Assembly: GCA_039881045.1 (NCBI GenBank)
Contig: JAYWVB010000043.1
Location: 1-64,000, forward strand
DNA length: 64,000 nt
Direction: 5' to 3'
DNA from: Chaetomium olivaceum
Lineage: Eukaryota; Ascomycota; Sordariomycetes; Sordariales; Chaetomiaceae
Shown piece after piece: positions 43,136 through 53,762 of this stretch. Both the position numbers and the translations under genes were made by a program. Under the pieces are notes generated by a model, which was not told the origin of the DNA, did no database searches, and saw only the letters and a list, made by a program, of their open reading frames with translations. Within the stretch, counting starts at the first letter, position 1. Each line of letters opens with the position of its first letter.

Positions 43136-43850
43136 CAGGCCACACGTTGGCGTTGAAGTGATGCACAAGGCGAGGCGGGAATGGACTAGATTGCTTCGAA
43201 TGAAGAGAGAAAGAGAGAAAGAGCTAAGCTACAGGAAGAAAGAGACAGCTTTATCGTGTTGCTGAAACGGGGCATGGAAGGTTCTAGCATAGTCCATCCA
43301 AGTGGGACTCGAACCCACCAGGTTCTGGCATCGCCGAACCTACCCACGGGCCCAGCCCGTCACAACAGATCGGGTATAACCCTTCCGACCAGGTACCGCC
43401 CAGGGTTTTCCCGCCCCTGCTGGTCATCCAGAACTTTGGGAACACCGTGATCAACAACTATTAATGGCGGAGAAAAACTTTCAGAGCGATTAGCGGATTG
43501 GTAACCAGAGGTTGTGGATGAAATGGGCTGGCATGGGGGTGTTTTCTGTTAAGTATTAACGCGATACAATTGATGTCTATTCGACTTTTCGTCTTGCTTT
43601 TGTCAACGGCATGTTCCAAAACTCAACGGTTCCAAACATTGTCTGTACTTGTTCCTGCTATAATTGCAGTCCCTTCTATTGAGCCCAACCTGGCGGTCTT
43701 GTTGCCGGGGTGCTCAATTGCCCGTAATTATTTTGAATTTTCTACACCGGGAGCTACTGATCTCTGGAAGGAAAGAGTAGAAGTTCAAGTTACTGATACC
43801 CCTAGAGTTCTGGTCTTCGTTTCCTAGGCGAACGTTTCGACACCCTGATA
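43136..43850. other. Gene-free stretch with a tRNA-like B-box
   Basis: Apart from the B-box fragment listed separately, nothing was recognised. Confidence 0.4.
43292..43371 (-). other. tRNA-derived fragment with perfect B-box
   Basis: On the minus strand a T-arm (GTGGG-TTCGAGT-CCCAC) contains GGTTCGAGTCC, a perfect match to the RNA polymerase III B-box. It is preceded by two other hairpins, AGGTTC...GAACCT and ACGGGC...GCCCGT. The 3' acceptor-like strand (TTGGATG) has no complementary 5' strand and no A-box was found. So this is a tRNA relic or SINE piece and not a working tRNA gene. Confidence 0.4.
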
Positions 43851-44036
43851 TTGGGGAATACAGGGTTAACCCGGAGTTCTCAGTCGACGAGACGGCTGTG
43901 CGGCTTCACGGACTCGTCTTCGACACCGTCGTGCCCCAGCGGAGCGCCGAAACACACACACACCGTCTCGATACCTACACCGTCTCCAACCCCGAGCCAG
44001 GCGGCCTGTGGACGGCCATATGGGCCGCCGCCGTTT
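43851..44036 (+). pseudogene. Possible remnant of a HET-type gene
   Basis: A short frame reading GEYRVNPEFSVDETAVRLHGLVFDTVVPQRS resembles the stretch downstream of HET domains where a strand pair precedes a conserved L-x-G-x-x-x-D-x-V. It is only about 60 codons, with no HET domain nearby, and ends at TAA (44036-44038). Weak evidence; it may be chance. Confidence 0.25.
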
Positions 44037-44038
44037 AA

Positions 44039-45788
44039 CACCACCGACTGAGTGAGGCAAACGGTTGCGAAGTGACAGGCCTTTCTGGAGGTCAGCACCA
44101 CAGGTCTAGCGGTAGCCATTTCAGACCCTTACCGCGGTATTCACGGTGACCGAGGATGAACAGCGGCATTTTGGAGGGCGATTATGACTAACCAGATCCG
44201 AAATCTTGACGGTTCGTTTAAGACACCAGAAGACAAGCTGATAGAGGAAATCCCCTCGATTTTCACCGCCAGTACGAACCCGATGTCGTGGGCATATTGA
44301 TCAAGTGCTGGGTTTGACTGCATCTGCAAAACTGGACGCAGGGCATCACAACACCGAAACTCCTGTCTCTGTGCATGAACTGTTTAGCCATGCGAGATGC
44401 AAACTCACCAGGTAACGATCTGGCAGGCAAATAAACAAGTGTCCCCCCTCTGTTTAGGGGAAGAAGCACGCAGTCACACGTCGCTGCGTTGCATTATCGT
44501 GGCGGATCCTTTACTTTCGAAACCTGGTGAACTTGATGTCTGATTTCCTTCTCTGCTTGAGACCAAGAGACTGGTCCATCCCGAGCCTTCTTATATACAG
44601 CTGAAAATGCAACGCGCAAAACGGAAAAACAAAAGATCCCTACCCCTGAACAAGCAAAGAGTATCCCTGCGCTGGGCGCGCCCCAGCTCAATATTGGCAC
44701 ACATTTGTCTCACCAAAAACGACAGAACAGGAAGTGTCGTTTGGACTTTTCGTTGCTCAAAGCTTTCGGGTAGTCACCGGACGTGCACCAATCCTTGCTC
44801 AGAAGGGCTTCATCGGTCTGGGTCCGGTCGATGTAAAAATGGGCGATGTGGTGTGTGTAGTTCAGGGTTGTAAAACGCCGATAATTAGGTAGGGATGGCG
44901 TTTATCGGCTTGTGGGTGATTCGTATGTTTATGGGATTATGTACGGAAGTTCCGCTCGAGCTGCATCGTGGCTGGACGTGAGGAAGTTGGACATTGAGTA
45001 AGGCTGGAGGTATCAGTCTAGGGCCGGTGGGGAGTATAGTCTTTTGCTCGGGACAAGCCGATGGTGTCTGAGTAGGATTATAGACGCTGCCGCATGCACT
45101 GGCGAAGGGTTTAGCTATCAGGACTGGGGGCTTGAAATGCTACATAAATAAAGGATTCTCGCAGCAGCGTGGGTACTCAGCGTGGGGGTACGAGTAGCTG
45201 GTCCCCGCGTTAGGCGACTAATAACAACCAACTCGAGCCAAGCAAGCCGCAACGTGACAGGCAGCAGCATTTGCGTGAGTACTTTGTAGTAGCAGCTTCC
45301 CGCTTCGGAAAGCAGCGATGTCAGGGGCAGCTCCTCTCTTCGGCACTTTACGGACAATGATTCGCCGAGGGTGCCGCGCCCCGATGCCGATCTGCGGAAG
45401 CTCCGCGCGGGACTTTGGGGAGCCTCGGTCCAATCAGTGCTGAGGATCTCACTCGTGCGGGCAGGAGCACGCATGGTTGAAACAACCCCAGACGGGACAG
45501 GAACAGCTACCGAATCTGCGTACCATTCAAGCGGGAAGCCAGGGGTTACTCGATTGTCTCGGTGAGATTTAAGGGTTAGCGGGTCGTAGAGTCCTAAACG
45601 TGCCTCAGTTATCAGAAATAGAACGTCTGGAAGTGTGTGAGAGAGATATGCTGATACCGCGGGGTGGTTGCATCGTTGAATGGGACTCTAACAAAGAGTA
45701 GAAGAGATCTGCATCAACTAGCCATCGAGTTATCGAACCTTCCGTTTCCGGACACACTCCCGTGGGCTCCTTCAAAACTCGAGCAGCA
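44039..45788. other. Long gene-free stretch
   Basis: About 1.75 kb. All ORFs are short, without domains or convincing splice partners. No element ends or tandem repeats were found. It serves as 5' flank for the RNase gene. Confidence 0.45.
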
Positions 45789-45793
45789 TATAA
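45789..45793 (+). promoter_or_regulatory. TATA-like box of the RNase gene
   Basis: TATAA, 99 bp upstream of the RNase ATG at 45892, followed by a CT-rich leader. Confidence 0.5.
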
Positions 45794-45891
45794 GTGAGGT
45801 GCACTTCGCACATAGTCAATTCGTAACACACGCAACCTCTCTCCCAGCATCAAGCCTACAGCCCTTGACGTCTCCTTAATCCATAGTCAAA

Positions 45892-46510
45892 ATGGTCCGC
45901 GTAAGAAACACAAGAATTCTCTTTCCATGCGAGCGAGTGCAAGACAGAGGCACTAACACATAAAACAGATCATCCCCGCCCTCCTCACGCTTGTCAGCGT
46001 CCTCTCGGTCTCGGCCGCGCCCCTCCGCGCCGAGGTCGAGGGCCAGGTCGAGGCCCGCGCATGCGCCTTCACCTGCGGCAGTGTCTGCTACCAGAGCACG
46101 CACATCAGCGCCGCCCTCAACAAGGGCTACTCGCTGCACCAGGGTGGCGACGACATCAGTAAGTTGCTCCCTTTACTCGCCCTCACCCATGAGTATCATC
46201 AACAACTCCCATTCCCTTCCATCCTTTTTCCCACTTCCCACTCCCCACCGCACCCCTTTTTATTGGAACATACCTTACTCATCACGAACAACCAGACAAC
46301 TACCCCCACCGCTACAACAACTACGAGGGCTTTGACTTCCCTACCCCGGGCCCCTGGTACGAGTACCCCATCATGTCGAGCCACAGCGTGTACAACGGCG
46401 GGTCGCCGGGTCCGGACCGTGTCGTGTTCGACTCCAACGGCGACTTCGACCTGCTCATCACCCACACGGGCGCCAGCGGGAACAACTTTGTGGCTTGCCG
46501 CGCTGGTTGA
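45892..46510 (+). CDS. Guanyl-specific ribonuclease N1/T1 family, 137 aa
   Basis: Secreted endoribonuclease cutting 3' of guanosine. Exons 45892-45900 (nine bases, MVR only), 45969-46158 and 46296-46510; introns 68 and 137 bp with GTAAGA...ACAG and GTAAGT...CCAG. Phases agree. Signal peptide IIPALLTLVSVLSVSAAP, then a pro-segment, then the mature enzyme from about ACAFTCGSVCYQS. Catalytic residues by family comparison: Tyr and His in NYPHRYNNYE, Glu in WYEYPIM, Arg in GPDRVVF and His in THTGASG. Four cysteines match the family's disulfides. The first exon is so short that ORF-based prediction misses the true start. Intact. Confidence 0.93.
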
Positions 46511-46823
46511 TTGGCCTTTTTGATGGGGTGTTATGGTTAAGGGAGTTGATATGTGATGGATTGGTGACTTCCTGTTGGGGGAACTTACCACTCTGTTCGA
46601 GTCGGTGACTATTAAGACGACCTGGGTAGCCTAGGCGCTTGACTAGGAATGACGACTTGTGAAATGGGCAAAAACATTGCCGCCTGCTTGTGAACTCGCG
46701 TGTTCACCGTCTACCTTATCTATTTCACTAGTTACGGGGACCGTCAAGTAGCTGACACAAGGCTTGAAAGGCCGTCTCAAGAAGGAACAGGGATTTTCAT
46801 GGACAAGGTTGAATTCGGGAAGG
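46511..46823. other. Intergenic between convergent genes
   Basis: About 310 bp between the RNase gene and the convergent Swi5-like gene. Nothing recognised. Confidence 0.45.
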
Positions 46824-47701
46824 CTACTGTGGATAACTGACACCAAATTCCCCCTGCTCATATATCATCCGGACTGACACGCCCCGGTTCTCGGCAATGA
46901 AGCCGATGAGTTGCTGGCCAATGTCCTTGATGTCGTTGTACTCCTGCAGGCGGCGGATGTATGTTTTGACAGTGGTGTCGGCGGGCTGGCTAACAAAACG
47001 TGTCAGCAGGCCCATATTCGTCTCCTGTAGAGCTATGTACCAGGATCAGTCGTACGTACCTCAGCTCCGACTCTGCTTCTTGAAGCTCACTCGCCGTGTG
47101 GAGTAGTAATCGCAAGGTATCTTGGGATTTGGCGAAAGCGTGGCACTGACATCAAGGGAACGAGTTAAACTGATGGTTATCAAAACCAACGAGTGCACTT
47201 TGATGGAGGAGGCTACGCACAATCTTCGTCATGTATCCGAGGTAATTGTCCTACGTTGCCAAGATGGATTAGCTACCTAGTCAGGCAAGGTATCTACAGC
47301 GTGGCACTCTAGGCACATACACTCATCAGGTATCTGAGTTCCCGCTCGTCTTTGGTTGCAATCTCGATGGGCTCCCCCGAACCTGGTCCACTAACGATGA
47401 TCGCTGACCCCTTTTCGTTTCCAGATTGCACACGAGCATGCAAAGCCCATGACTCGGTATCCGCCGGGACTTTGTTCGGAACACTATTAGCTTCAAGAAG
47501 CCATTGTTTGTAGCTCTCTAATCGTGACTGAACCCTGGCGATAACGCCGTTGCGATCCCCGTCGTCGTCCTTTTTTTGGGTTAGCCATTGGTGGAATGAT
47601 GTGGCAAGGGATGTTTGAGTGCGTATCGCAACGGTAGTTGCATCGTCGCTATCATACATGGACGGGGTGCCATTTCTGATGTCGTTGCTGTCGGTCGCCA
47701 T
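46824..47701 (-). CDS. Swi5/Sae3-family recombination mediator with N-terminal extension, 220 aa
   Basis: Swi5 partners with Sfr1 to promote Rad51/Dmc1 strand exchange in the nucleus. Four exons: 47321-47701, 47221-47250, 47060-47145 and 46824-46989, with introns of 70, 75 and 70 bp. All phases agree. The C-terminal part IRRLQEYNDIKDIGQQLIGFIAENRGV matches the highly conserved Swi5 end, preceded by a helical stretch (LRLLLHTASELQEAESEL) like the Swi5 coiled coil. The first exon adds about 127 residues (MATDSNDIRNGTPSMYDSDD...) with no recognised domain. The gene lies head-to-tail 221 bp downstream of dcp1. The family call rests on the C-terminal 50 residues. Confidence 0.78.
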
Positions 47702-47922
47702 TTTGATAGAAGGCAGGTGGGGAAGAACTCGAGGAGGTTTGAAGGGCCGCGAAGTGAGAAACGCACAGTGGGTAGTTAGGGCACGAAACACTGTGCATGC
47801 TGGGCGACGCCCCGATTGCATGGCGCGGGGTCGTGCGACCGCGTCGGTGGAGGGGAATGGAAGGTCTCCGCATGCATTTCGAATACCCGGGTTGACTGCT
47901 CTGCGGGCAGTGAAACGCTTAT

Positions 47923-48687
47923 TCATGCACCGTTGTTTTTCCCAAAGAGCTCCGTCATACTTAACCGTTTTCCAGCGCCCGAATCTCCCCTGGCGGCAAC
48001 AGGCTGTGGCTCTGAAACCAAGCTGCCGCCACCGTTGTTTTCCAACGCCTCTGCCGTCACCGCCTGAATGTAGACGTCCAAGGCTTGCCGGCCCTGCTTC
48101 CAGGCACCCAAGATCAAGCTTGCGTGCACCTCGCGCGTGTTGCTCTCGTCGGCATGGATCCAAAGCCCAAGGATCTTCTTTGCGCTTGCTTCCGCCCCCT
48201 GGTTGTTGCCACTAATCACAGCGCCGTCCTCTAGCCTGAAGACGATGAGCTCCCCCACCACCTCGCAATCCGTCACCCTCAACAGGTCGATCACAAGATT
48301 CTCCATACTCCGGCGGTTGAACACAAACACGCACACGCGCGGCAGCGTCTGCCCCGTGGGCGCCACGACGGGCTCCTGGTCGCAAATGAACATGGTCCCT
48401 TCCGCGCCGTGCTTCTCCCATCCATTTGTAGCTTCGAGGAAGTTGTATGCGACGGCGTTGGCAGCGATGGCCATGATGGACCGGACGCTCGGCTGGTGGC
48501 GGCGCAGGACGCGCAGGCTGAGCTCGGTGTTGTCGCGCGCCGGCTGAGGGTTGGCAAGCGGCATCGCCTCGCGGTTCTCCATGTACTGGGCGGCGTCGGA
48601 CTCGTAGTCGGAGGCGGCTACTTGGCGGGGACCGCTGTTGCTTGGGTGGTGGCGGTGCCGCGCCTTGCGGGGTGTCGGTCGGCTCAT
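47923..48687 (-). CDS. dcp1: Dcp1, mRNA-decapping regulatory subunit
   Basis: EVH1-fold activator of Dcp2 in cytoplasmic mRNA decapping. 254 residues, intronless and intact. Fungal Dcp1 signatures: LRVLRRHQPSVRSIMAIAA, EKHGAEGTMFICDQEP, PRVCVFVFNRRSMENLVIDL, ELIVFRLEDG and KKILGLWIHADE, then the residue set TREVHASLILGAW. The N-terminal 45 residues are basic and disordered; the C-terminus (LSMTELFGKNNGA) resembles the short conserved tail motif seen in fungal homologues. Same strand as the Swi5-like gene. Confidence 0.92.
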   Translation of the reverse strand: MSRPTPRKARHRHHPSNSGPRQVAASDYESDAAQYMENREAMPLANPQPARDNTELSLRVLRRHQPSVRSIMAIAANAVAYNFLEATNGWEKHGAEGTMFICDQEPVVAPTGQTLPRVCVFVFNRRSMENLVIDLLRVTDCEVVGELIVFRLEDGAVISGNNQGAEASAKKILGLWIHADESNTREVHASLILGAWKQGRQALDVYIQAVTAEALENNGGGSLVSEPQPVAARGDSGAGKRLSMTELFGKNNGA

Positions 48688-49093
48688 TTTAGGGGATAGA
48701 GTTTATTTGGGTATACTTCGGTGAGTCGGGTTCGTTCTCAGTTTGGCGCGCGCGAACGGGGTGGACGCTGTTTCTGGGTCGTGTGTTCAGGTTGTTTTCA
48801 GTTTGTTTTGGGCAGGAAGAGTGCCAGAGCCGTTTCGCAAGTTAACGTGAGCCCCACTTCGAATCAGTGATTGATTCAAGAAACGTAAGGCCAGTATTAA
48901 GTTTTATTCTAACACTGTCTCAAAGTTGCGGCCTAAACTAACGCAAGACTGAGGGCCCAGGCAGTCTGCCAGTGCGCCACTACGGATGCATCATCGCCGT
49001 TGTCCGAACTTGACGGTAAAAGCCCACGGTAGTGGTTGATAAACGCCGCCTTATCCAACTCACCTCTGTCCACCCGAGCCCCGTCCTTTCTAA
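48688..49093. other. Intergenic, nothing recognised
   Basis: About 400 bp between dcp1 and the 3' end of the phosphotransferase-like gene; it should carry the dcp1 promoter. Confidence 0.45.
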
Positions 49094-50500
49094 TCACCTC
49101 CAAATCCACAACGAACTGCTCCAAGTGCAACAATTTCCGCGCGACAATTTCTCCATCTCGGCTTTGTCAACCCCTCCTTCCAACGCCTTCCATTTTTCGA
49201 CACCCACGTCGCGACGCAGTTGCGCAAGCGGGAAAGTGTCAGGGCCGTTGATTCCGAAGGAGAGGATCATATGGAGCCACATGGCCCCTGAATCCTCGGA
49301 CCACTGGACCAACTCGGAGAAGGTGTGGTCTTCGGGCCTAGGTCCTTTTGCCTCTTCTTCTCGAACACGTTTGTAGGTGTCAAGGTACTTGAAGTACCGC
49401 CAAGTAAAAGCGGGCGGATCGTCGTCGACACAATCCCACGAGGGGAGGGTAGGTCGCTGCTGGAGCAGCCACCACGGCACCGAGGCCGCCAGTTGTGCCG
49501 GCCCAATGTATGACCATTCCAGATCCACGACGCCGACAACAGTAAAGTCGTTTTCGCTTTTAAGCATCAGATTGGCTAACCCCAGGTCATCGCAAATCAG
49601 CTTGAAGGGCCCCCGGTCCCACCGCTTGTTCACCAGCTGTTGAGGGATGAGAGTTTCTATTGCTACCGTGAACGAACTGAACATCCGCCTCGCATCTCGG
49701 GAGTCGGATACAGAGTTGAGTTGCTCAAACAGCCGCTTCCAGTCTTGTCCAAAGACGTACTTGAAATACTCGGTTGACGACCGGAAGCCTTTTCCCGATT
49801 TCCTTTACACTCCAGTTAGCATAAAACGGCTTGGGGTGTGGCGAGAGGCCATACCAAACATGTCGACCGCCCCGCTATGGAGAATTTTGTGTGCTTTCCA
49901 TGTCAAGGGTCGTTTTGGGGTGGTGATACCTTCCTCGGGGATTGGTACACTGCCCAAGCTGTCGAAATCCAGGCTGAAGAGTTCGAGCTGGAACCGGGCG
50001 AGCTGTCGAAACAAGAGCTCGAGCTTTTTCTCGCTAATATCCTTGCGGAGAAGTCTTGTCCCAGCCTTGTAGTCACTGAGAAGATCGCTGCCGGACAACC
50101 CCTCGACAACATCCATCAAGATAAACGGGCCGAGCCCGAGGACGTTGTCGGCTGCGAGTCCCCAGGCGCGCACAACTGGCACTGGGATGGTAGTTCGCTC
50201 TCGAAGGAGCTTCAACACCCCGACTTCCATCACGACCTTCTCGTCAGCGTACTCGGGGTGGGTGAGGCCGCTAAGGGGTAGCCGTAGTATCCCCATCGTT
50301 TGATCGCTGAAGACGGCTGTCTGGCAGAGGTTGAAGGATCCGTGCATGTAGCCTTCAAGCAGTTCGCAGCCAAGTTTCCGGGGGTGGATAGTCGAGATCC
50401 ACGGGCCCATGCGACCGTCCTTCCGGGCGGCATTGACTTTTTCAAGCCAGATATCGTGCCGCATACTGTGCATCGGGTCGAGTCGGCCATCGCAATTCAT
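49094..50500 (-). CDS. Aminoglycoside-phosphotransferase-like kinase, one in-frame stop
   Basis: Fungal APH-family (protein-kinase-like fold) phosphotransferase; substrate unknown. The N-lobe includes GILRLPLSG and the hinge ILMDVVEG. The catalytic loop appears as ICDDLGLANLML (usual H-x-D-x-x-x-x-N becomes C-D-D-x-x-x-x-N) and the metal-binding Asp is in GVVDLEWSY. The frame is the same from 50500 to 49094, but TAA interrupts it at 49805-49807, between MLTGV and RKSGKGFRSSTEYFKY. No intron with good signals removes it. So either the gene is dead or a non-standard splice occurs. The replaced catalytic His adds doubt about activity. Confidence 0.75.
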
Positions 50501-51405
50501 GATGTCTCAGGCGAGCAGGTGTCTACTAAGGGTTCGAGGCGGAATGTAAGAATGGTGGAGTGACAATTCATCGGGACTTACTGGAGAACATTCCGGATTG
50601 TTTTAGGGACCCGGGGGTGACGTCCGTAAGGTTTCGTTAGGCAGTGCCTGTGCTGTAGGACTGCGCGTCCTTCGCATCATAGCGTCCCATGACAACCCGC
50701 TTCCTGCGTCATAGACTCATAGCACGCTGTATGGCGGTATTCTGTATGATCCAACCAGGCCGTCAACAGTGATTACTAGCACCTTAGCTAGGTAACTTAG
50801 GTAACCAACATCAAATCCACTTACCCAGGTAAGTAAGGTTCAATATCGGAGACAACTACATGTACGACATCTACGCAGCAAGCAGAGCAATCTTTCACAA
50901 CATCCCGGGGGAGTAAGTGGTTCTGGATTTAGCTGGTCTTGAAGACTCGTTTGATGCACCTGGACTGAGAATTAAGTGATCTTGGTAAGAATTTCCGGGT
51001 GATAGAGGGGGAAGGGTGCGCGCCACATGTCCCCTATGACCGAAGAACAGTCAGGCAACACAGCACGAGGCCACCAACGCACCATCGATGCATGAGCCAA
51101 CATTATGGTTAGAGCGCTATATCCTTCGCGACGTCTTTTTTCATGGTACTATCGAGAGGAGACTGGGTGAAACCCGGAATTCATTATATTCAGTTTGTTC
51201 CTAGGGATGAAAGAAATGCATGTTCGGATTATATCAGAAATTGAACTGGGGTTTAATCCCACTTCAACTCCTACCTCGTAGCAGTCTTCGGTGGTATGTA
51301 TGTACATGTACATATATATCCATGGCCCTCAAATTGGAACAGACAATTCTAGGCTACCTAATTACACATGCGGCGAGATTGCCCTAATACTAACCACTAC
51401 CTTGC
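50501..51405. other. Intergenic, nothing recognised
   Basis: About 900 bp of mixed composition with some GGTAAC/TAGGTA repetition near 50790-50840. No ORF or element ends supported. Confidence 0.45.
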
Positions 51406-52359
51406 TCACTCCTTCCAGCGGTCATAGTCAATAAAGTATTGGTCGTGGATCCTCCTCGCATAATCCATAATGACGGGGAAGCCACGGACTATCTTTTCTG
51501 TACTCGGTGCCCTAGGACGGTCAGTCTCCCTGGTTGTCACTCCAGAGTTGGCATGTTATGAAGAAGGGACTTACTGGACACGATCCAGAGCCGCAGCAAC
51601 AAATCCATACACAGTCGCATCAGCTTCTGTGGGATTGGCACCGCCGAGAATCCAAAAGGGGCCAGTCCTCTTGGCCTCGTAAGCCTTATTGCGGGAGTCG
51701 AGCAGCATGGCGTTCACGCTCTCCCAAACCTCCAACGTTATGCTCTTGGCCTCATCGTCCGTAAAATGAAGCACGCCCTGTCCCAGGAGCTTGGCCTTGA
51801 CGGAACGGTAGGCAAACAAGCCGACGAAGAACCTCACAAAGAAGGGCATGGCGCTGAGCGCGTTGTCCCGCATCGCGTAGTAGTTGTCAATCCACCGCTC
51901 TCGGACCTGCGTTTAAAAAAAAAAAAAGGAAAGCTCAGGTTAGCCCAAACCTTTCCACATCCCCAACACATAGACCGCCGCCATAACCCAGGGTCAGGTC
52001 CTCACCTGATAAAAATACAACTTATCCTCCAACAGCGCCCGCACCCCCAAATCCCTCGCCCTCTCCGCCGGCGCCAACCCTTCATTCAACCCCCCCATCA
52101 ACCCATCCTCCACCAGCCTGCGCGTGATGAGCGTCGAATCGGCCAGCTGCTCCCGGGACGCGCCTTCGACGTGGAGATCGACGTAGGGGATCTTGCCGCG
52201 GGGCGCTTTGAAGACGGAGCCCGTGGCGACCTGGTAGGCGACGCCGCCCAGGCGCAGGCGGGTTTCGAGCTTGTTGACGAAGGCCGAGGGGACGTGCCGG
52301 TTGCGCGTGGGGAAGCCGATGTAGAGGGTGAGGTGGGGGGTGATTGGTTGGGTTGTCAT
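51406..52359 (-). CDS. Glutathione S-transferase-like protein, possible frame slip at last exon
   Basis: Thioredoxin-fold N-terminus (HLTLYIGFPTRNRHVPSAFVNKLETRLRLGGVAYQ), then GKIPYVDL before a helical C-terminal domain (ANPTEADATVYGFVAAALDRV): the arrangement of the failed-axon/metaxin-like GST branch. Exon 1 is 52006-52359. Intron 51907-52005 has a T-rich tract of 13 before its acceptor. Exon 2 is 51575-51906. The last exon is about 51406-51497, reading GFPVIMDYARRIHDQYFIDYDRWKE. The signals GTAAGT and TACAG around intron 2 leave the last exon one base out of phase, so an indel or another acceptor is implied. The start may also be 52392 (12 codons earlier). Confidence 0.75.
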
Positions 52360-53762
52360 TTTGTTTTTGGATTTAAGGTTCCAGGCGTGCAATGTGGGTG
52401 CAACAGTGCAAACGAAAGATGGCTTGGGGTTATGGATTACTTATGGCGGGTTCTAGACTGGATTGAAGGGCGAGGAGGAAGATGCGACATGAGAATGATT
52501 GCTAGTTGGGTGTTCATGGTTCAAGACTAGCTGAAAATATGGTTGAGGATCAGCTTAGGCACCAGAGCCGTTGACTATTCCCGAGTCTCCGAGTCGGACC
52601 CGATCCCAATCGACATCAACGAGTCCGGAAGCGGGGCCGGCACGGGCCCGGTTTTGAGATTTTCAGCCCCCAATTCTGGTGAGATGGCCTAACAGATGAC
52701 CAAACATCGCCCAAGGCAAGTGGGGCATGGTCTTACCTTTCTTCAACTTGAACTTCAACCCAACAACCTGGAAGTGTTGAACCCTTTTAGGTGGTCTTAA
52801 GTCTTGTGCCGACAAACCGCCGTTAATGGACCCGTATCTTGCTATCTTCTCTTAGCGAACTCGAATCCTTCACCGACGGACGATAAGACTTGATAGGCCA
52901 AGACTTCCAAACTTGTCAAGCGGGCATCAGATGATGATGCCAACTCGAGCATCCGTCCGTGCTTATCTTGGTCAAGGCCTTCAAGGGTGGTGATGCGGCT
53001 CGGATCTACGCCCGAAAAACGTGCGAGGAGGCTCAGAGAGAGACACCGGGGTGTCCTGTACCGTCTCCACTACCTTAAACGTTACCTGACTTTAGCTCGT
53101 TCAGACGTGTTTGCTTCTCCACATTGTCGGTTTCCAAGACAGGATTCTCGGGCCAAGACATGGAGATTATTCTGCTCGGTGACTGCTTCCAGCTCGTCGC
53201 CGGCTAGAGACAGGGATTGTGCCCGACCCAGCAGTGCGAGCAACGTCGGTTCTCAGATCAGAATCTGGGGCGGGTAAGCTCCCCTTCTCGCGCCGAGCCG
53301 CCAAGTCTCGGTTCTCATCCTGGATTCTGGGGATTTTCCTTGGACCTTCCTAACACTGTCACTTGGCACTGAGCGGAGGCGATAAAATCCTCAAGGATTG
53401 GTCCTCGAGAAGCTTGTGGAGGTCCTCCCTGGCAAACCAAAGCAAGTCCAGCGGCCCCTTCGTGTAACCGCATGGGGCAGGTCGAGGACGCCTACCCCCG
53501 GTCTTGGTGCTGTGTATCTCTGACCAGTGGTGGCAAGGTCGCAACATGGTTACCGACGGGGTATCTGGGGCGCAATCAAGGTCGGCCCGAAGCATAATAA
53601 TATCTGATCCCACCCCTCATCCACCTGGTGCGAGCCTCATCGGACCTTACTTCTCCCACTTGGTCGCGTGCCATCCAAACCCCGTCCGAATCGACCAACG
53701 CGCCACCACACGTATATTAGGTGTCGCGAGAGAGAGAACTCGCCTCCATCACCACCGGCACC
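52360..53762. other. Divergent promoter region, nothing recognised
   Basis: About 1.4 kb between the GST-like gene (minus) and the symporter (plus). Short GC-rich ORFs lack domains. No element ends found. Confidence 0.45.

Noticed and set aside
43292..43371. A functional tRNA gene
   Set aside because: Only the T-arm is sound. No 5' acceptor strand complementary to TTGGATG and no A-box were found.
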